Positions 31,874-40,353 of a stretch of DNA of 64,000 nt are shown here, one piece after another. Under the pieces are notes generated by a model. It was not told where the DNA came from. It worked only from the letters and a program-made list of their open reading frames with translations, and did no database searches. Origin of the DNA: Acidimicrobiales bacterium (lineage in GTDB: Bacteria > Actinomycetota > Acidimicrobiia > Acidimicrobiales > SZUA-35); the NCBI GenBank assembly GCA_041394265.1, contig JAWKIO010000005.1:4154001-4218000 (forward strand), written 5' to 3'. Each line of letters begins with the position of its first letter. Position 1 is the stretch's first letter. Position numbers and translations under genes: made by a program.

Positions 31874-33031
31874 ATGCGATTCACACCCACCGAACTGACC
31901 GCTGAGGAGCTTGCCCTCCAGGCCGAGGTCCGGGCATTCCTCGCCGAGGAGCTGCCGCCGGGCTCCCACGAACCGGGCCTCGGCATGTCGGCCGCCCACG
32001 ACCCGGCGTTCTCCAAGAAGATGGCCGAGCGGGGCTGGGTCGGCATGGCCCTGCCGACCGAATGGGGCGGCAGCGACCGCAACGCCGTCGACCGCTTCAT
32101 CGTGGTCGAGGAGATGCTGCGATGGGGCGCCCCGGTCGGCTACCACTGGGTGGCCGACCGCCAGACCGGCAACGTCATCTTGAAGTTCGGCAACGACGAG
32201 CAGAAGGCCCGCTTCCTGCCCAAGATCTGCGCCGGCGAGCTCGGGTTCTCGATCGGGATGAGCGAGCCCGACTCCGGCTCCGATCTCGCCTCGGTCACGA
32301 CCAAGGCCGAGCGAGACACCGGCGGCTGGATCGTCAACGGCACCAAGATCTGGACCAGCAACGCCCACACCAACGACTGGTTCATCTGCTTGCTCCGCAC
32401 CCAGCCGCTCGACGAAGTGGGCAACAAGCGTGAGGGCCTCAGCCAGTTCCTCATCGACCTGCACAACACGCCCGGCCTGGAACTCAGCCCGATCCCGTTC
32501 CTCAACGGCGAGCACCACTTCAACGAGGTGTCGTTCCACGACGTGTTCGTCCCCGACGAGAACGTGGTCGGCACGCCCGGCATGGGCTGGAACCAGAACA
32601 CCACCGAGATGGCCTACGAGCGGGGTGGCCCCGACCGCTGGCTGTCGACCTTCTCCACGGTCGAGCAGCTGCTGCGTGAAGTACAGGGCACCGACCTCGA
32701 CAGCCGGGTGGTCGGACTGTTCGGCGAACTGGCGGCTCGGTGGTGGGGGATCCGCAACCTGTCGCTGTCGGTCGCTCGACTGATCGACTCGGGCGAGGCG
32801 CCGACCGTCGAGTCCGCGCTGGTCAAGGAGATGGGCACCCGCTTCGAGATCGAGACGATCGAACGACTCGTCGAGTTGGTCGACACCGAGCTGTCGCTGG
32901 AGTCGTCGTCGCTGTTCGAGCGGCTGCTCGCCCAGTGCGTTCTCACGGGTCCGGGCAACACCATTCGAGGCGGAACGATCGAGATCCTGCGATCGGTCGC
33001 CAGCAAGGGACTCCAGGGGCTGCCGTCATGA
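31874..33031 (+). CDS. Acyl-CoA dehydrogenase, first subunit of a pair
   Basis: 385 residues with the normal three-domain layout: helical N-domain, middle beta domain (GFSIGMSEPDSGSDLASV, WIVNGTKIWTSNAHTNDW: FAD- and substrate-binding), and C-terminal helical bundle ending GNTIRGGTIEILRSVASKGL. Acts in beta-oxidation-like desaturation of an acyl-CoA thioester. It overlaps the second, shorter dehydrogenase by ATGA, the arrangement of actinobacterial alpha2-beta2 heterotetrameric dehydrogenases (FadE26/27, FadE28/29 types), which act on steroid side chains. Substrate is inferred only. Confidence 0.9.
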   Translation: MRFTPTELTAEELALQAEVRAFLAEELPPGSHEPGLGMSAAHDPAFSKKMAERGWVGMALPTEWGGSDRNAVDRFIVVEEMLRWGAPVGYHWVADRQTGNVILKFGNDEQKARFLPKICAGELGFSIGMSEPDSGSDLASVTTKAERDTGGWIVNGTKIWTSNAHTNDWFICLLRTQPLDEVGNKREGLSQFLIDLHNTPGLELSPIPFLNGEHHFNEVSFHDVFVPDENVVGTPGMGWNQNTTEMAYERGGPDRWLSTFSTVEQLLREVQGTDLDSRVVGLFGELAARWWGIRNLSLSVARLIDSGEAPTVESALVKEMGTRFEIETIERLVELVDTELSLESSSLFERLLAQCVLTGPGNTIRGGTIEILRSVASKGLQGLPS

Positions 33032-34089
33032 GCACCACCAACCTGAATGCCGTCGACGCACTGATCACCGAAACCGCCGATCGGCTCTTCGCCCGGCTCT
33101 GCACGCACGAGGCCATCCAACGGGCCGAGGAGCTAGGGTCGGCGCCCGAGATCTGGTCGGCCTTCGCCGAGACCGGGTTCCCGTGGATCTCGATTCCCGA
33201 GGAGGCGGGTGGCTCGGGTGGTTCGCTGCTCGACGCACTCGAGGTGCTGCGGCTCGTCGGCTACCACGCCGCACCGATCCCGGCCGCTGAGACCGGCATG
33301 CTCGGCGGTTGGCTGCTGGCATCAGCCGGTCTGGCGATCCCCGAGGGCATCGTCACCGTCGCACCGGGCCACCGAGCTGACCGCCTCACGCTCGCCGACG
33401 ACGGCACCCTCAGCGGCACCGTGCACATGGTCCCGTGGGGACGAGCGGCGGAACGACTGGCGGTGCTGGTCGATGGCCATGTCGTGTCGGTCGCAGCGGA
33501 GCAGGCGAAGGTCGAGCCGCAGACCTCGCTCGCCGGCGAACCGCGCGACTCGCTCACCTTCGACCGAGCGACCGTGGAGTCCGCACCAGCACCCGACGGT
33601 GTCGATGACGCAGCCTTCCGGCTGCGGGGAGCGCTCAGTCGGGTGGCCCTCATGGGTGGGGCCATCGAGAAGATGAGCCAGCTGACGGTCACCTACACAA
33701 ACGAACGCAAGCAGTTCGGCCAGGCGGTCGCGCGGTTCCAGGCGGTGCAGCAGCATCTGGTGTGGGCGGCGCAGGATGCGGCGCTCGCCCGGTCGGTCGC
33801 CGAGATCGCCGGGCTGGCCGCCTCACGAGGACCGGCCGAGTTCGAGATCGCCTCGGCCAAGCTCAACGCCAACCAGGCCGCCACCCGCGCCACCAAGGCC
33901 TGCCACCAGGCCCACGGCGCCATGGGCATGACCCAGGAGTATCCGCTGCATCACTCCAGCCGTCGACTGTGGGCCTGGCGCAGCGAGTACGGCGGCACGG
34001 CGGAGTGGGCGGAGGTGGTCGGTCGGGCCGCGGTGGCGGCCGGCGCCGACGGGCTCTACCCGCTCATCACCGGAGGTTCCACGGCCTGA
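33028..34089 (+). CDS. Acyl-CoA dehydrogenase, second subunit
   Basis: 353 residues. Recognisable as the ACAD fold by the N-domain (WSAFAETGFPWISIPEEAGG), the shortened middle domain and the C-terminal YTNERKQFGQAVARFQAVQQ and KACHQAHGAMGMTQEYPLHH. The middle domain lacks the tight FAD/substrate motif of the first subunit, as in the non-catalytic partner of heterotetrameric dehydrogenases. Starts within the stop of subunit 1, so the two are translationally coupled. A palindrome (family B) directly follows and separates it from the convergent gene. Confidence 0.88.
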   Translation: MSTTNLNAVDALITETADRLFARLCTHEAIQRAEELGSAPEIWSAFAETGFPWISIPEEAGGSGGSLLDALEVLRLVGYHAAPIPAAETGMLGGWLLASAGLAIPEGIVTVAPGHRADRLTLADDGTLSGTVHMVPWGRAAERLAVLVDGHVVSVAAEQAKVEPQTSLAGEPRDSLTFDRATVESAPAPDGVDDAAFRLRGALSRVALMGGAIEKMSQLTVTYTNERKQFGQAVARFQAVQQHLVWAAQDAALARSVAEIAGLAASRGPAEFEIASAKLNANQAATRATKACHQAHGAMGMTQEYPLHHSSRRLWAWRSEYGGTAEWAEVVGRAAVAAGADGLYPLITGGSTA

Positions 34090-34098
34090 CGCTCGTCC

Positions 34099-34144
34099 CG
34101 AATGGGACAAAACCGACCATTCGTGGTTGGTTTTGTCCCATTCG
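34099..34144. repeat. Intergenic palindrome, family B copy 1
   Basis: Arms of 20 bp (34099-34118 and 34125-34144) match with one mismatch around a 6-nt loop; core GAATGGGACAAAACCGACC. It lies between convergent genes. The same AATGGGACAAAACCGACCA occurs at 49792-49811. Confidence 0.82.
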
Positions 34145-34173
34145 GAGCCCGGCGACGAGGGCCGGATCGAGGG

Positions 34174-34536
34174 TCAGGCGGGCACGCCGTCCGCCATGGC
34201 GATGTCCTTGTGGAACCGCTTGTGGATGTGGAGCGGTTCGCCGAGGATCTCGGTCTTGTACCACAGGCCACTGGCGGGCCCGATCTTCAACGATCTCGGC
34301 ACCTCACGCACGAGCGAGTTGGCCTTCGTGGTCGACCACTTGCCGCTGTCGAACACCAGGATGCGACGGTCGGTGATCACGATGGTGCGGTACTCGTTGA
34401 ACACGATGAACAACACGGCGCCCATGGCCAGCCACCACCACGGTTTGGTCTGGGCTGGAAAGGCGGTGAGCGCCGTCTCGCCCGGCTGCAGGTGCGGCGC
34501 GGCGTTGTTCATGATCTTCTGCCGGATGTCGGCCAT
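34174..34536 (-). CDS. Small membrane protein with bacterial PH-like (bPH) domain
   Basis: 120 residues; GGAGGG 6 nt before the ATG at 34536. A short N-terminal helix is followed by WWWLAMGAVLFIVFNEYR (one membrane segment) and then beta strands TIVITDRRILVFDSGKWS, the ITDxRIxxxxG pattern of PH-like/YdbT domains. Predicted cytoplasmic domain on a membrane anchor; PH-like modules of this kind are common and uncharacterised in Actinobacteria. Confidence 0.75.
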   Translation of the reverse strand: MADIRQKIMNNAAPHLQPGETALTAFPAQTKPWWWLAMGAVLFIVFNEYRTIVITDRRILVFDSGKWSTTKANSLVREVPRSLKIGPASGLWYKTEILGEPLHIHKRFHKDIAMADGVPA

Positions 34537-34685
34537 TGGTTCCCTCCAAGGTCGGTGCCGCCAACCGCATCGGCGCGGTCGCGGGCAGATCGTAGAACTT
34601 GCCGAGTGTCGGCGCTCAGGAACCGTTGACCGGCGGATTGCATCCCGGCTTGCCCGGGCCGACTCGGATCGGTCAGTGTGACGAA

Positions 34686-35459
34686 ATGGCCTGGACCACC
34701 ACGACCGAAACGACGGTCTGCGACCGCAGCGGGACCGCACACACGATCTCGACCGGGTTGCCGGTGCGGCACGACCGAATGGACGAGATGCCGCTGATCG
34801 TGTGCATGGACGCCCCGTGGACGTTCGGCACGGTGCTCGACGCCACGAGGATCATGTCGATGTCGGGTGAGGCACCCGAGGCGATGGTGGTAGGGATCGG
34901 GTTCGCCGAGGAGTCGATGGGGGAGTACCTGCGCCAGCGGGCACGGTGGCTCACCCCGACCCCGTTCGAGCCGCCACCCGGTAGCGGGGTGAAGGGCCTC
35001 GTGGCCGACGACTGCGGTCGAGCCTCGGTCCTCCACGAGTTCGTGCGCGACCAGGTACTGCCATCGGTCATGGCCGACCATGCGATCAGCGAGCGCTGGT
35101 TCGTCGGCCACAGCTTCAGCGGACTGTTCGGGGTGCGGACGATGCTCACCGAGCCGAGCCTGTTCGACAAGTGGTTGCTCGCCAGCCCCTCCATCTGGTG
35201 GGACGACCGAGCGATCCTCCAGCTCGAGCAGGCCTACGCCGACGAGCATGATGATCTCGCCGTCGACCTGTTCGTCTCGGGCGGCGAGCACGAGCGCGAC
35301 AGCGGTTTCAGCATCGTCGACGACGCACTCGGGTTTGTCGACACGCTGAACGGCCGCGGCTACCCGAACCTGCGGGCCACGGCGACGGTGCTTGCCGGCG
35401 ACGGCCACTCGAACTGCATCGGCAACGCCGTCAGCAAGGGTCTGCGAGCGTTGCTCTAG
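34686..35459 (+). CDS. Alpha/beta hydrolase of the esterase D/Fes family
   Basis: 257 residues. Nucleophile elbow GHSFSGLFG (catalytic Ser), catalytic acid probably in VDLFVSGGEHERD, terminal His in AGDGHSNC. The LPLIVCMDAPWTFGTVLD-like start (MPLIVCMDAPWTFGT) and SPSIWWDD match the Fes/IroE-type esterase family, which hydrolyse siderophore, polyester or S-formylglutathione esters. No signal peptide, so cytoplasmic. The ATG at 34686 follows CAGTGT by 6 nt, a near-leaderless arrangement. Substrate unknown. Confidence 0.8.
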   Translation: MAWTTTTETTVCDRSGTAHTISTGLPVRHDRMDEMPLIVCMDAPWTFGTVLDATRIMSMSGEAPEAMVVGIGFAEESMGEYLRQRARWLTPTPFEPPPGSGVKGLVADDCGRASVLHEFVRDQVLPSVMADHAISERWFVGHSFSGLFGVRTMLTEPSLFDKWLLASPSIWWDDRAILQLEQAYADEHDDLAVDLFVSGGEHERDSGFSIVDDALGFVDTLNGRGYPNLRATATVLAGDGHSNCIGNAVSKGLRALL

Positions 35460-35583
35460 GCGACCGCTCAGCCCCGTGGCCGATGGCGGAGCCGATGCCG
35501 GGCCGGCGTGTGCGCCGGCGGCGACACCACTACGGTCGGGCCGAACGCGCCCGCCGTCTGCGGGCCGACGACAGGAGTGCATG

Positions 35584-36111
35584 ATGAACGGACCAGGTGC
35601 AGTGTGGCAGCAGGCCGCCGACAACTTCGATCGCCATCTCCAGGCGGTCACCGACGATCAGTGGAGTGCCCCCACCAACTGTGGTGAGTGGACGGTGAAG
35701 GATCTGGTCGACCACACCGTGAACTCGCAAGCTCGGATCGGCGGGGCAATCGGCGCATCGACCGCACCCACCGATGAGTGGTCCGATGTGCGAAGCAAGA
35801 TCACCGCTGCGTTGGGAGATCCGTCGAACCTCGAGGGCAATCTCGAAGGTGGGCCGTTCAACGGCATGCCGAAGCACCAGCTGCTCGGGATCGCCGTCGG
35901 CGACCTCCTGATCCACAGCTGGGATCTGGCGGTCGCCATCGACGGTGACCGCACCCTCCCCGACGAAGCCGTCGAGGCGGTGCACCTCGGACTGCAGCGG
36001 ATGCCGCCCCAGATGATGCGTTCGTCGGGCATGTTCGGCCCCGAGGTCGAGGTGCCAGCCGACGCCAGCGCGCAGGACAAGCTCCTCGGTTTCGTAGGCC
36101 GCCAACCCTGA
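35584..36111 (+). CDS. DinB/maleylpyruvate-isomerase-type mycothiol-dependent protein (TIGR03086-like)
   Basis: 175 residues. The opening (WQQAADNFDRHLQAVTDDQW, then CGEWTVKDLVDHTVNSQARI) and the later GDLLIHSWDLAVAI carry the three metal-binding His/Asp positions of DinB-like mycothiol-dependent enzymes (H in DHT, HSWD). Such proteins perform thiol transfer or isomerisation with mycothiol. AGGAG lies 6 nt before the ATG at 35584; the ATG at 35581 is too close. The TACGGT at 35530-35535 may be the -10. It faces the surface-protein gene tail to tail. Confidence 0.82.
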   Translation: MNGPGAVWQQAADNFDRHLQAVTDDQWSAPTNCGEWTVKDLVDHTVNSQARIGGAIGASTAPTDEWSDVRSKITAALGDPSNLEGNLEGGPFNGMPKHQLLGIAVGDLLIHSWDLAVAIDGDRTLPDEAVEAVHLGLQRMPPQMMRSSGMFGPEVEVPADASAQDKLLGFVGRQP

Positions 36112-36126
36112 GTCAGCGCTCGATCA

Positions 36127-39100
36127 TCACCGGCGGTCGACTCGCACCCGGACCGGCTTGGGCTTGCGGCTGGTGAACAGCACCAGCAGCGTGCCGGCCG
36201 AGAGCAGTACGAGGCCCGTGTTGAAGACGGTGCGGGACGACCCGGTGAATGCGAGCACCAGCGGAGCGTCGTTCTGCTGGAGGTCCTGCTGCACCGTCCG
36301 CCCGGCGACCATCGTGGCGCCGGCGACGAGCGCCGATCCGTCGGACAGGGTGGCGGTGATCGTCACCTTGCCTGCGGGCAGCACCTGACCGGGTGCCGAC
36401 GAGAAGATGTACTGGCCGACCGCGTTGGTGGTCGTGGTGTACTGCTTGCCGTCGGCGGCGGTGATGGTCACTTTCACGAAGGCGAGCGGCTTGCCGGTCG
36501 GGTCGGTGATCGTGCCCGAGATCGTCGAGACGTCGGGGTCGTTCCGGTTCGGGATGCCGTCGCCGTCATCGTCGGCCGATGGATCGCCGAACACCAGCTC
36601 CTCGGCGTCGGTGAAGCCGTCGCCATCGGAGTCGAGGTCGCGGTAGTCGGGGGTGCCGTCGCCGTCGGTGTCGACAGGAGTCGCCGAGGTCCCCCGCTCG
36701 ACCGCATCGGTCACGCCGTCGCCATCGGAGTCGAGGTCGCGGTAGTCGGGGGTGCCGTCGCCGTCGGTATCGACCGGGGTGGCGCCGGTGCCTCGTTCGG
36801 TGGCGTCGGTGATGCCGTCGCCGTCGGAGTCGAGGTCGCGGTAGTCGGGGGTGCCGTCGCCGTCGGTGTCGACGGGCGTTGCCGAGCTGCCTCGCTCGGT
36901 GGTGTCCGGGATGCCGTCACCGTCGGAGTCGAGATCGAGGTAGTCCGGCGTGCCGTCGCCGTCGGTGTCAACCGGCAGACCGGTGTGCTTCGGGTCCATC
37001 TCGTCGGCGTCGCTGATCCCGTCGCCGTCGGAGTCGCCGGTGAGGTCGAGGACGAACATGCCGTCGGCGCTGTCGTTCGACGCATTCGGGTCGATGACCG
37101 ACTGGTTCGCCAGGTCGACCGGTGCGACGGCGATCGGGCCCGACGACGCCAGGCTGCGCACCATCACGACGGGGATCGCTACGTCGACGGCGTCGCCGGA
37201 GAGCATCGGCCCGGCGATCGGGCAGGTCACGGTGCGGTTGGCAACCGAGCAGCCGTTGGGGTTGGCGGCGGCGTCATCGAAGTCGATGCCGATGGGGAGC
37301 TCGAACACGACGTCGACCGGGCCGCCATCGGAGGGACCGTGGTTGGTCACGGTCGCGGTGATCGTTCCGGTGTCGCCGGGCTGGAGCGCCGGGAAGGGGT
37401 CGACCACGATGCCGAGGTCGGCCTTCGGGGCGCCGGTCTCGATGGTCGAGTTCACATCGACGTTGTTGGTCGGGACCGGGTCGGTGGCGCCGGTTGAGGT
37501 GGCGGTGACCGTGCCGTCGTCGAGGCTGGCCGGTCCGGCTGCATCGGCGGGGACCCGGACGGGGATGACGAACTGATCGGTCGCACCGTTGGCCATGGAG
37601 CCGACGACACAGGTGACCGTGCCGGTCGGGGCTTCGGTGCAGCCGGCGGGGAGGCCAGTGTCGGTGTCGACCTCCACGCCGGTTGGCAGCACATAGACCA
37701 CGCTCGTGCCGGGAGACTGCGACGGACCATTGTTGGTGACGTCGATCGTGACGACACCGGTCGAACCGGGGGTGATCGGGGAAACCGGATCGGTGACCAC
37801 CACGACCAGATCGGCAGTTGCTGCGCCGGTGGCGACGTCGGCCGGGCCGCTCGCACCGTCGGCGTCGTCGGCCGTGGTGGTGGCCGTGACCGTGCCGTTG
37901 AGCGTCGACGACGGGGCTGCGGCCTGGTCGACCTTCACGCCGATCACGAAGTCGACCGAGCCCGAGGCGAGGTCACCGGCGTCGCAGGTGATGGTGCCGG
38001 TCGGGGTCTCGACACAGCCAGCGGGGAGCGGGCCGTTGGTGGTGACACCGGTCGGGAGGACGTAGACGACCTCGACGTCGGTCGCCGTCGACGGACCCGA
38101 CTGGTAGGTGACGGTGAGGGTGACGTCGCCGGTGTCGCCGGGGACGATGGTCGGCGCGGAGGCCGAGACCTCGATGTCGGCGACGGCGTCGGTCACCTCG
38201 AAGGTGGCGGCCATCGTGTCGTTGGCGCTGTCGTCATCGGTGACGGCTTGGTTCTGGATCGACCCGCTGACGTTCTGGGTGTTGGCGGTGGCCGTGCCGG
38301 CAACGTCCAGCGCAACGGTCACCGAACCGGTGCCGGCGGGGGCGAGGGGCCCGCTGACGGTGCAGACGATGTCGCCGGCGGCAACGGCGCACCCGCTCGT
38401 GGTCCCGGTCGGGTTCAGCGTTGCGCCGGTCGGGAGCGGATAGTGCACCTCGAAGCTCTGGGCGTCGGACGGGCCGTTGTTCACGTAGTCGACGACCACG
38501 GTGGTCGAGTTGCCGGGAGCGACCGTGGGGCTGGTGACGCCGGTGACGGCGAGATCGGCGATCGGTGCCAGGAACTCGAACGTCCCGGCGGCGGCGTTGT
38601 TGCCGGCGTTGGCGTCAGGGGTGGCGGTGTCGAAGATCGTCGCCGACGTGGCGGCAGTGCCGGCGGTGGCCGACGGCGAAGTGTCGAGCACGAACGAGAC
38701 GGTGGGCGAGGCCCCGTCGGCGATCGTGCCGGGAATGGTGCAGCGAACGTCACCGGACACGACGATGCAACCGGGGGATGCGCCGGTGTTCAGGGCGGTG
38801 CCCGCCGGAAGCGGATGGGCGATGGTGACATCGCCGGCCTCGCCGATGCCGTTGTTGCGCAATGTCATCGTGATCGTGGCCTGTTCGCCGGGCACGACAC
38901 TGGCCGACGAGATCGACACGAGCTCGACGTCGGCGTTCTCGAGATAGTCGACGGTCCCGCCGTCGGCGTTCTGGAGGGAGTAGTTCTCGGTGGCAATGGT
39001 GCCATCGGTCGAGTCGCTGGTCTCGACGGCGTCGGCCATGCCGTTCACGCCGTAAGGGCCGGGGATCTCGCCGTCGACACTGGTGATGCCGTGGCCCGCC

Positions 39101-40134
39101 TCGTCGGCGTCGTAGAGACCGTCGCCATCGGAGTCGAGATCGAGGTGAGTGGGGACGCCGTCGTTGTCGAAGTCGGCCAGCCCGCTGGCTCCACCGTTCT
39201 CGGTGGCGTCGCTGATGCCGTCGTTGTCGGAATCGAGGTCCTTGTAGGCCGGGGTACCGTCGCCGTCGGTGTCGCCGTCACCCTCGTCGACGTCGGTGAT
39301 CCCGTCGTTGTCGTCGTCGGGGTCGTCGATGTCGACGATGCCGTCGCCGTCGTAGTCGGACACGCCGAGGCAGGTAGTGGCCTGGGTGAAGACAAGATCG
39401 CCGTTGCCGGTATGGGTGTAGCGGGCGCCCGTCGAGCCGCTGTCCAAGTTGTAGGTGATGGTGAACGAGCTCACGCCGGCGAAGTCGAGCTGGACCCACG
39501 ACTCCTCGGGTGGGGTACCGCTCCACGAGTCGTGGACGAGGTTGCCCGTGACGGTGGCGGGGTCGGACGATGCATCGACGATCACGCCATTGGTGGCGAC
39601 GGCCTGCATCGACGTGAGGCCCGTCTTGGCCAGCGACAAGCTCTCCCGGTTGCTGCCGTCGATGTCGCCGATCACCCAGGTGGAGAGCACGGGAACGGGA
39701 GCGGAGGGATCACCCGAGCGATAGAACTCCCAGGTGATGGTGGCGCTCATGGTCGAGTCGAACCGGCCCAGGAGGAATCGGGCGTCGTCGCTGACGGAGT
39801 CCTCGAACTTGATGTCGCCGCCGCTGATGGCGTCGAGGGTGGCCCGGGCGTCGATCGACACGCCATCGACGGTGCCGACGTTGGCATAGGTGGCAGTGGC
39901 GCCGACCGTGGTCGTCGTCTGGTTGATCGTCGCTCCGGTCGGGTTGGGGAACGTGATGGGGATGACGCCGGCTGCTCCCACGGCGCCACAGCCGGTGGGG
40001 GCCTCGGCCGACACCGGGGCGCTGACCAGCGACAGCCCACCGGTGGCGAGACCGACGCTGGCTGCCACCGCAGCGATGCGGCGTCCGTGCGAGCGGACGG
40101 CCGAGAGCGGGCGGAGTGTGCGAGTGCGAGCCAT
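36127..40134 (-). CDS. Sortase-anchored surface protein: DUF11 and TSP3-type Ca2+ repeats, LAFTG anchor
   Basis: 1335 residues; AAGGAA 6 nt before the ATG at 40134. Order: signal peptide (to ~40), N-terminal ~215-residue unnamed domain, TSP3/DxDxDG calcium loops (~258-358), five DUF11 domains (~400-1018, each opening AD(L/I)xVxxxxPxxxPG), a second TSP3 block (~1028-1198) with a 33-residue unit (DTDGDGTPDYRDLDSDGDGI), an SdrB-like domain (~1200-1278), then LAFTG at ~1295, a hydrophobic segment and a basic tail. LAxTG is the class E sortase signal, so wall-anchored. No sortase is in this window. Likely an adhesin or matrix component needing Ca2+. Confidence 0.88.
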   Translation of the reverse strand: MARTRTLRPLSAVRSHGRRIAAVAASVGLATGGLSLVSAPVSAEAPTGCGAVGAAGVIPITFPNPTGATINQTTTTVGATATYANVGTVDGVSIDARATLDAISGGDIKFEDSVSDDARFLLGRFDSTMSATITWEFYRSGDPSAPVPVLSTWVIGDIDGSNRESLSLAKTGLTSMQAVATNGVIVDASSDPATVTGNLVHDSWSGTPPEESWVQLDFAGVSSFTITYNLDSGSTGARYTHTGNGDLVFTQATTCLGVSDYDGDGIVDIDDPDDDNDGITDVDEGDGDTDGDGTPAYKDLDSDNDGISDATENGGASGLADFDNDGVPTHLDLDSDGDGLYDADEAGHGITSVDGEIPGPYGVNGMADAVETSDSTDGTIATENYSLQNADGGTVDYLENADVELVSISSASVVPGEQATITMTLRNNGIGEAGDVTIAHPLPAGTALNTGASPGCIVVSGDVRCTIPGTIADGASPTVSFVLDTSPSATAGTAATSATIFDTATPDANAGNNAAAGTFEFLAPIADLAVTGVTSPTVAPGNSTTVVVDYVNNGPSDAQSFEVHYPLPTGATLNPTGTTSGCAVAAGDIVCTVSGPLAPAGTGSVTVALDVAGTATANTQNVSGSIQNQAVTDDDSANDTMAATFEVTDAVADIEVSASAPTIVPGDTGDVTLTVTYQSGPSTATDVEVVYVLPTGVTTNGPLPAGCVETPTGTITCDAGDLASGSVDFVIGVKVDQAAAPSSTLNGTVTATTTADDADGASGPADVATGAATADLVVVVTDPVSPITPGSTGVVTIDVTNNGPSQSPGTSVVYVLPTGVEVDTDTGLPAGCTEAPTGTVTCVVGSMANGATDQFVIPVRVPADAAGPASLDDGTVTATSTGATDPVPTNNVDVNSTIETGAPKADLGIVVDPFPALQPGDTGTITATVTNHGPSDGGPVDVVFELPIGIDFDDAAANPNGCSVANRTVTCPIAGPMLSGDAVDVAIPVVMVRSLASSGPIAVAPVDLANQSVIDPNASNDSADGMFVLDLTGDSDGDGISDADEMDPKHTGLPVDTDGDGTPDYLDLDSDGDGIPDTTERGSSATPVDTDGDGTPDYRDLDSDGDGITDATERGTGATPVDTDGDGTPDYRDLDSDGDGVTDAVERGTSATPVDTDGDGTPDYRDLDSDGDGFTDAEELVFGDPSADDDGDGIPNRNDPDVSTISGTITDPTGKPLAFVKVTITAADGKQYTTTTNAVGQYIFSSAPGQVLPAGKVTITATLSDGSALVAGATMVAGRTVQQDLQQNDAPLVLAFTGSSRTVFNTGLVLLSAGTLLVLFTSRKPKPVRVRVDRR
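36560..37040. repeat. 99-bp in-gene tandem repeat encoding 33-residue TSP3 unit
   Basis: The segment CGGTAGTCGG starts at 36641, 36740 and 36839, each exactly 99 bp apart, with flanking partial copies. The near-identity of the DNA suggests recent expansion or recombination-driven length variation within the surface protein. Confidence 0.8.
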
Positions 40135-40353
40135 CGGAGGTTCCTTGCGGGCGCGAACGTGGACGCCGCAATATCGGCACAATCACGTCGCAGATTGAGG
40201 GTCGCCGCCGGTTGCGTTGGAGATGGGACCGTTCGGCCTATTGCGCGAGTGGCGGCGGTTGGTCCATCGCCGCCGTGGTCGGAGTGACACCAAGCACCAC
40301 AAAGTTGTTACCGGGCCGTAACCTTCACGGCGGACAGGAGGTCAAACAGTCCC

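Noticed and set aside
38248..40287. 679-codon plus-strand frame opposite the LAFTG surface protein gene
   Set aside because: Antisense of the DUF11/TSP3 coding region; no recognisable domain and no promoter. The minus-strand gene has a complete signal peptide and sorting signal.
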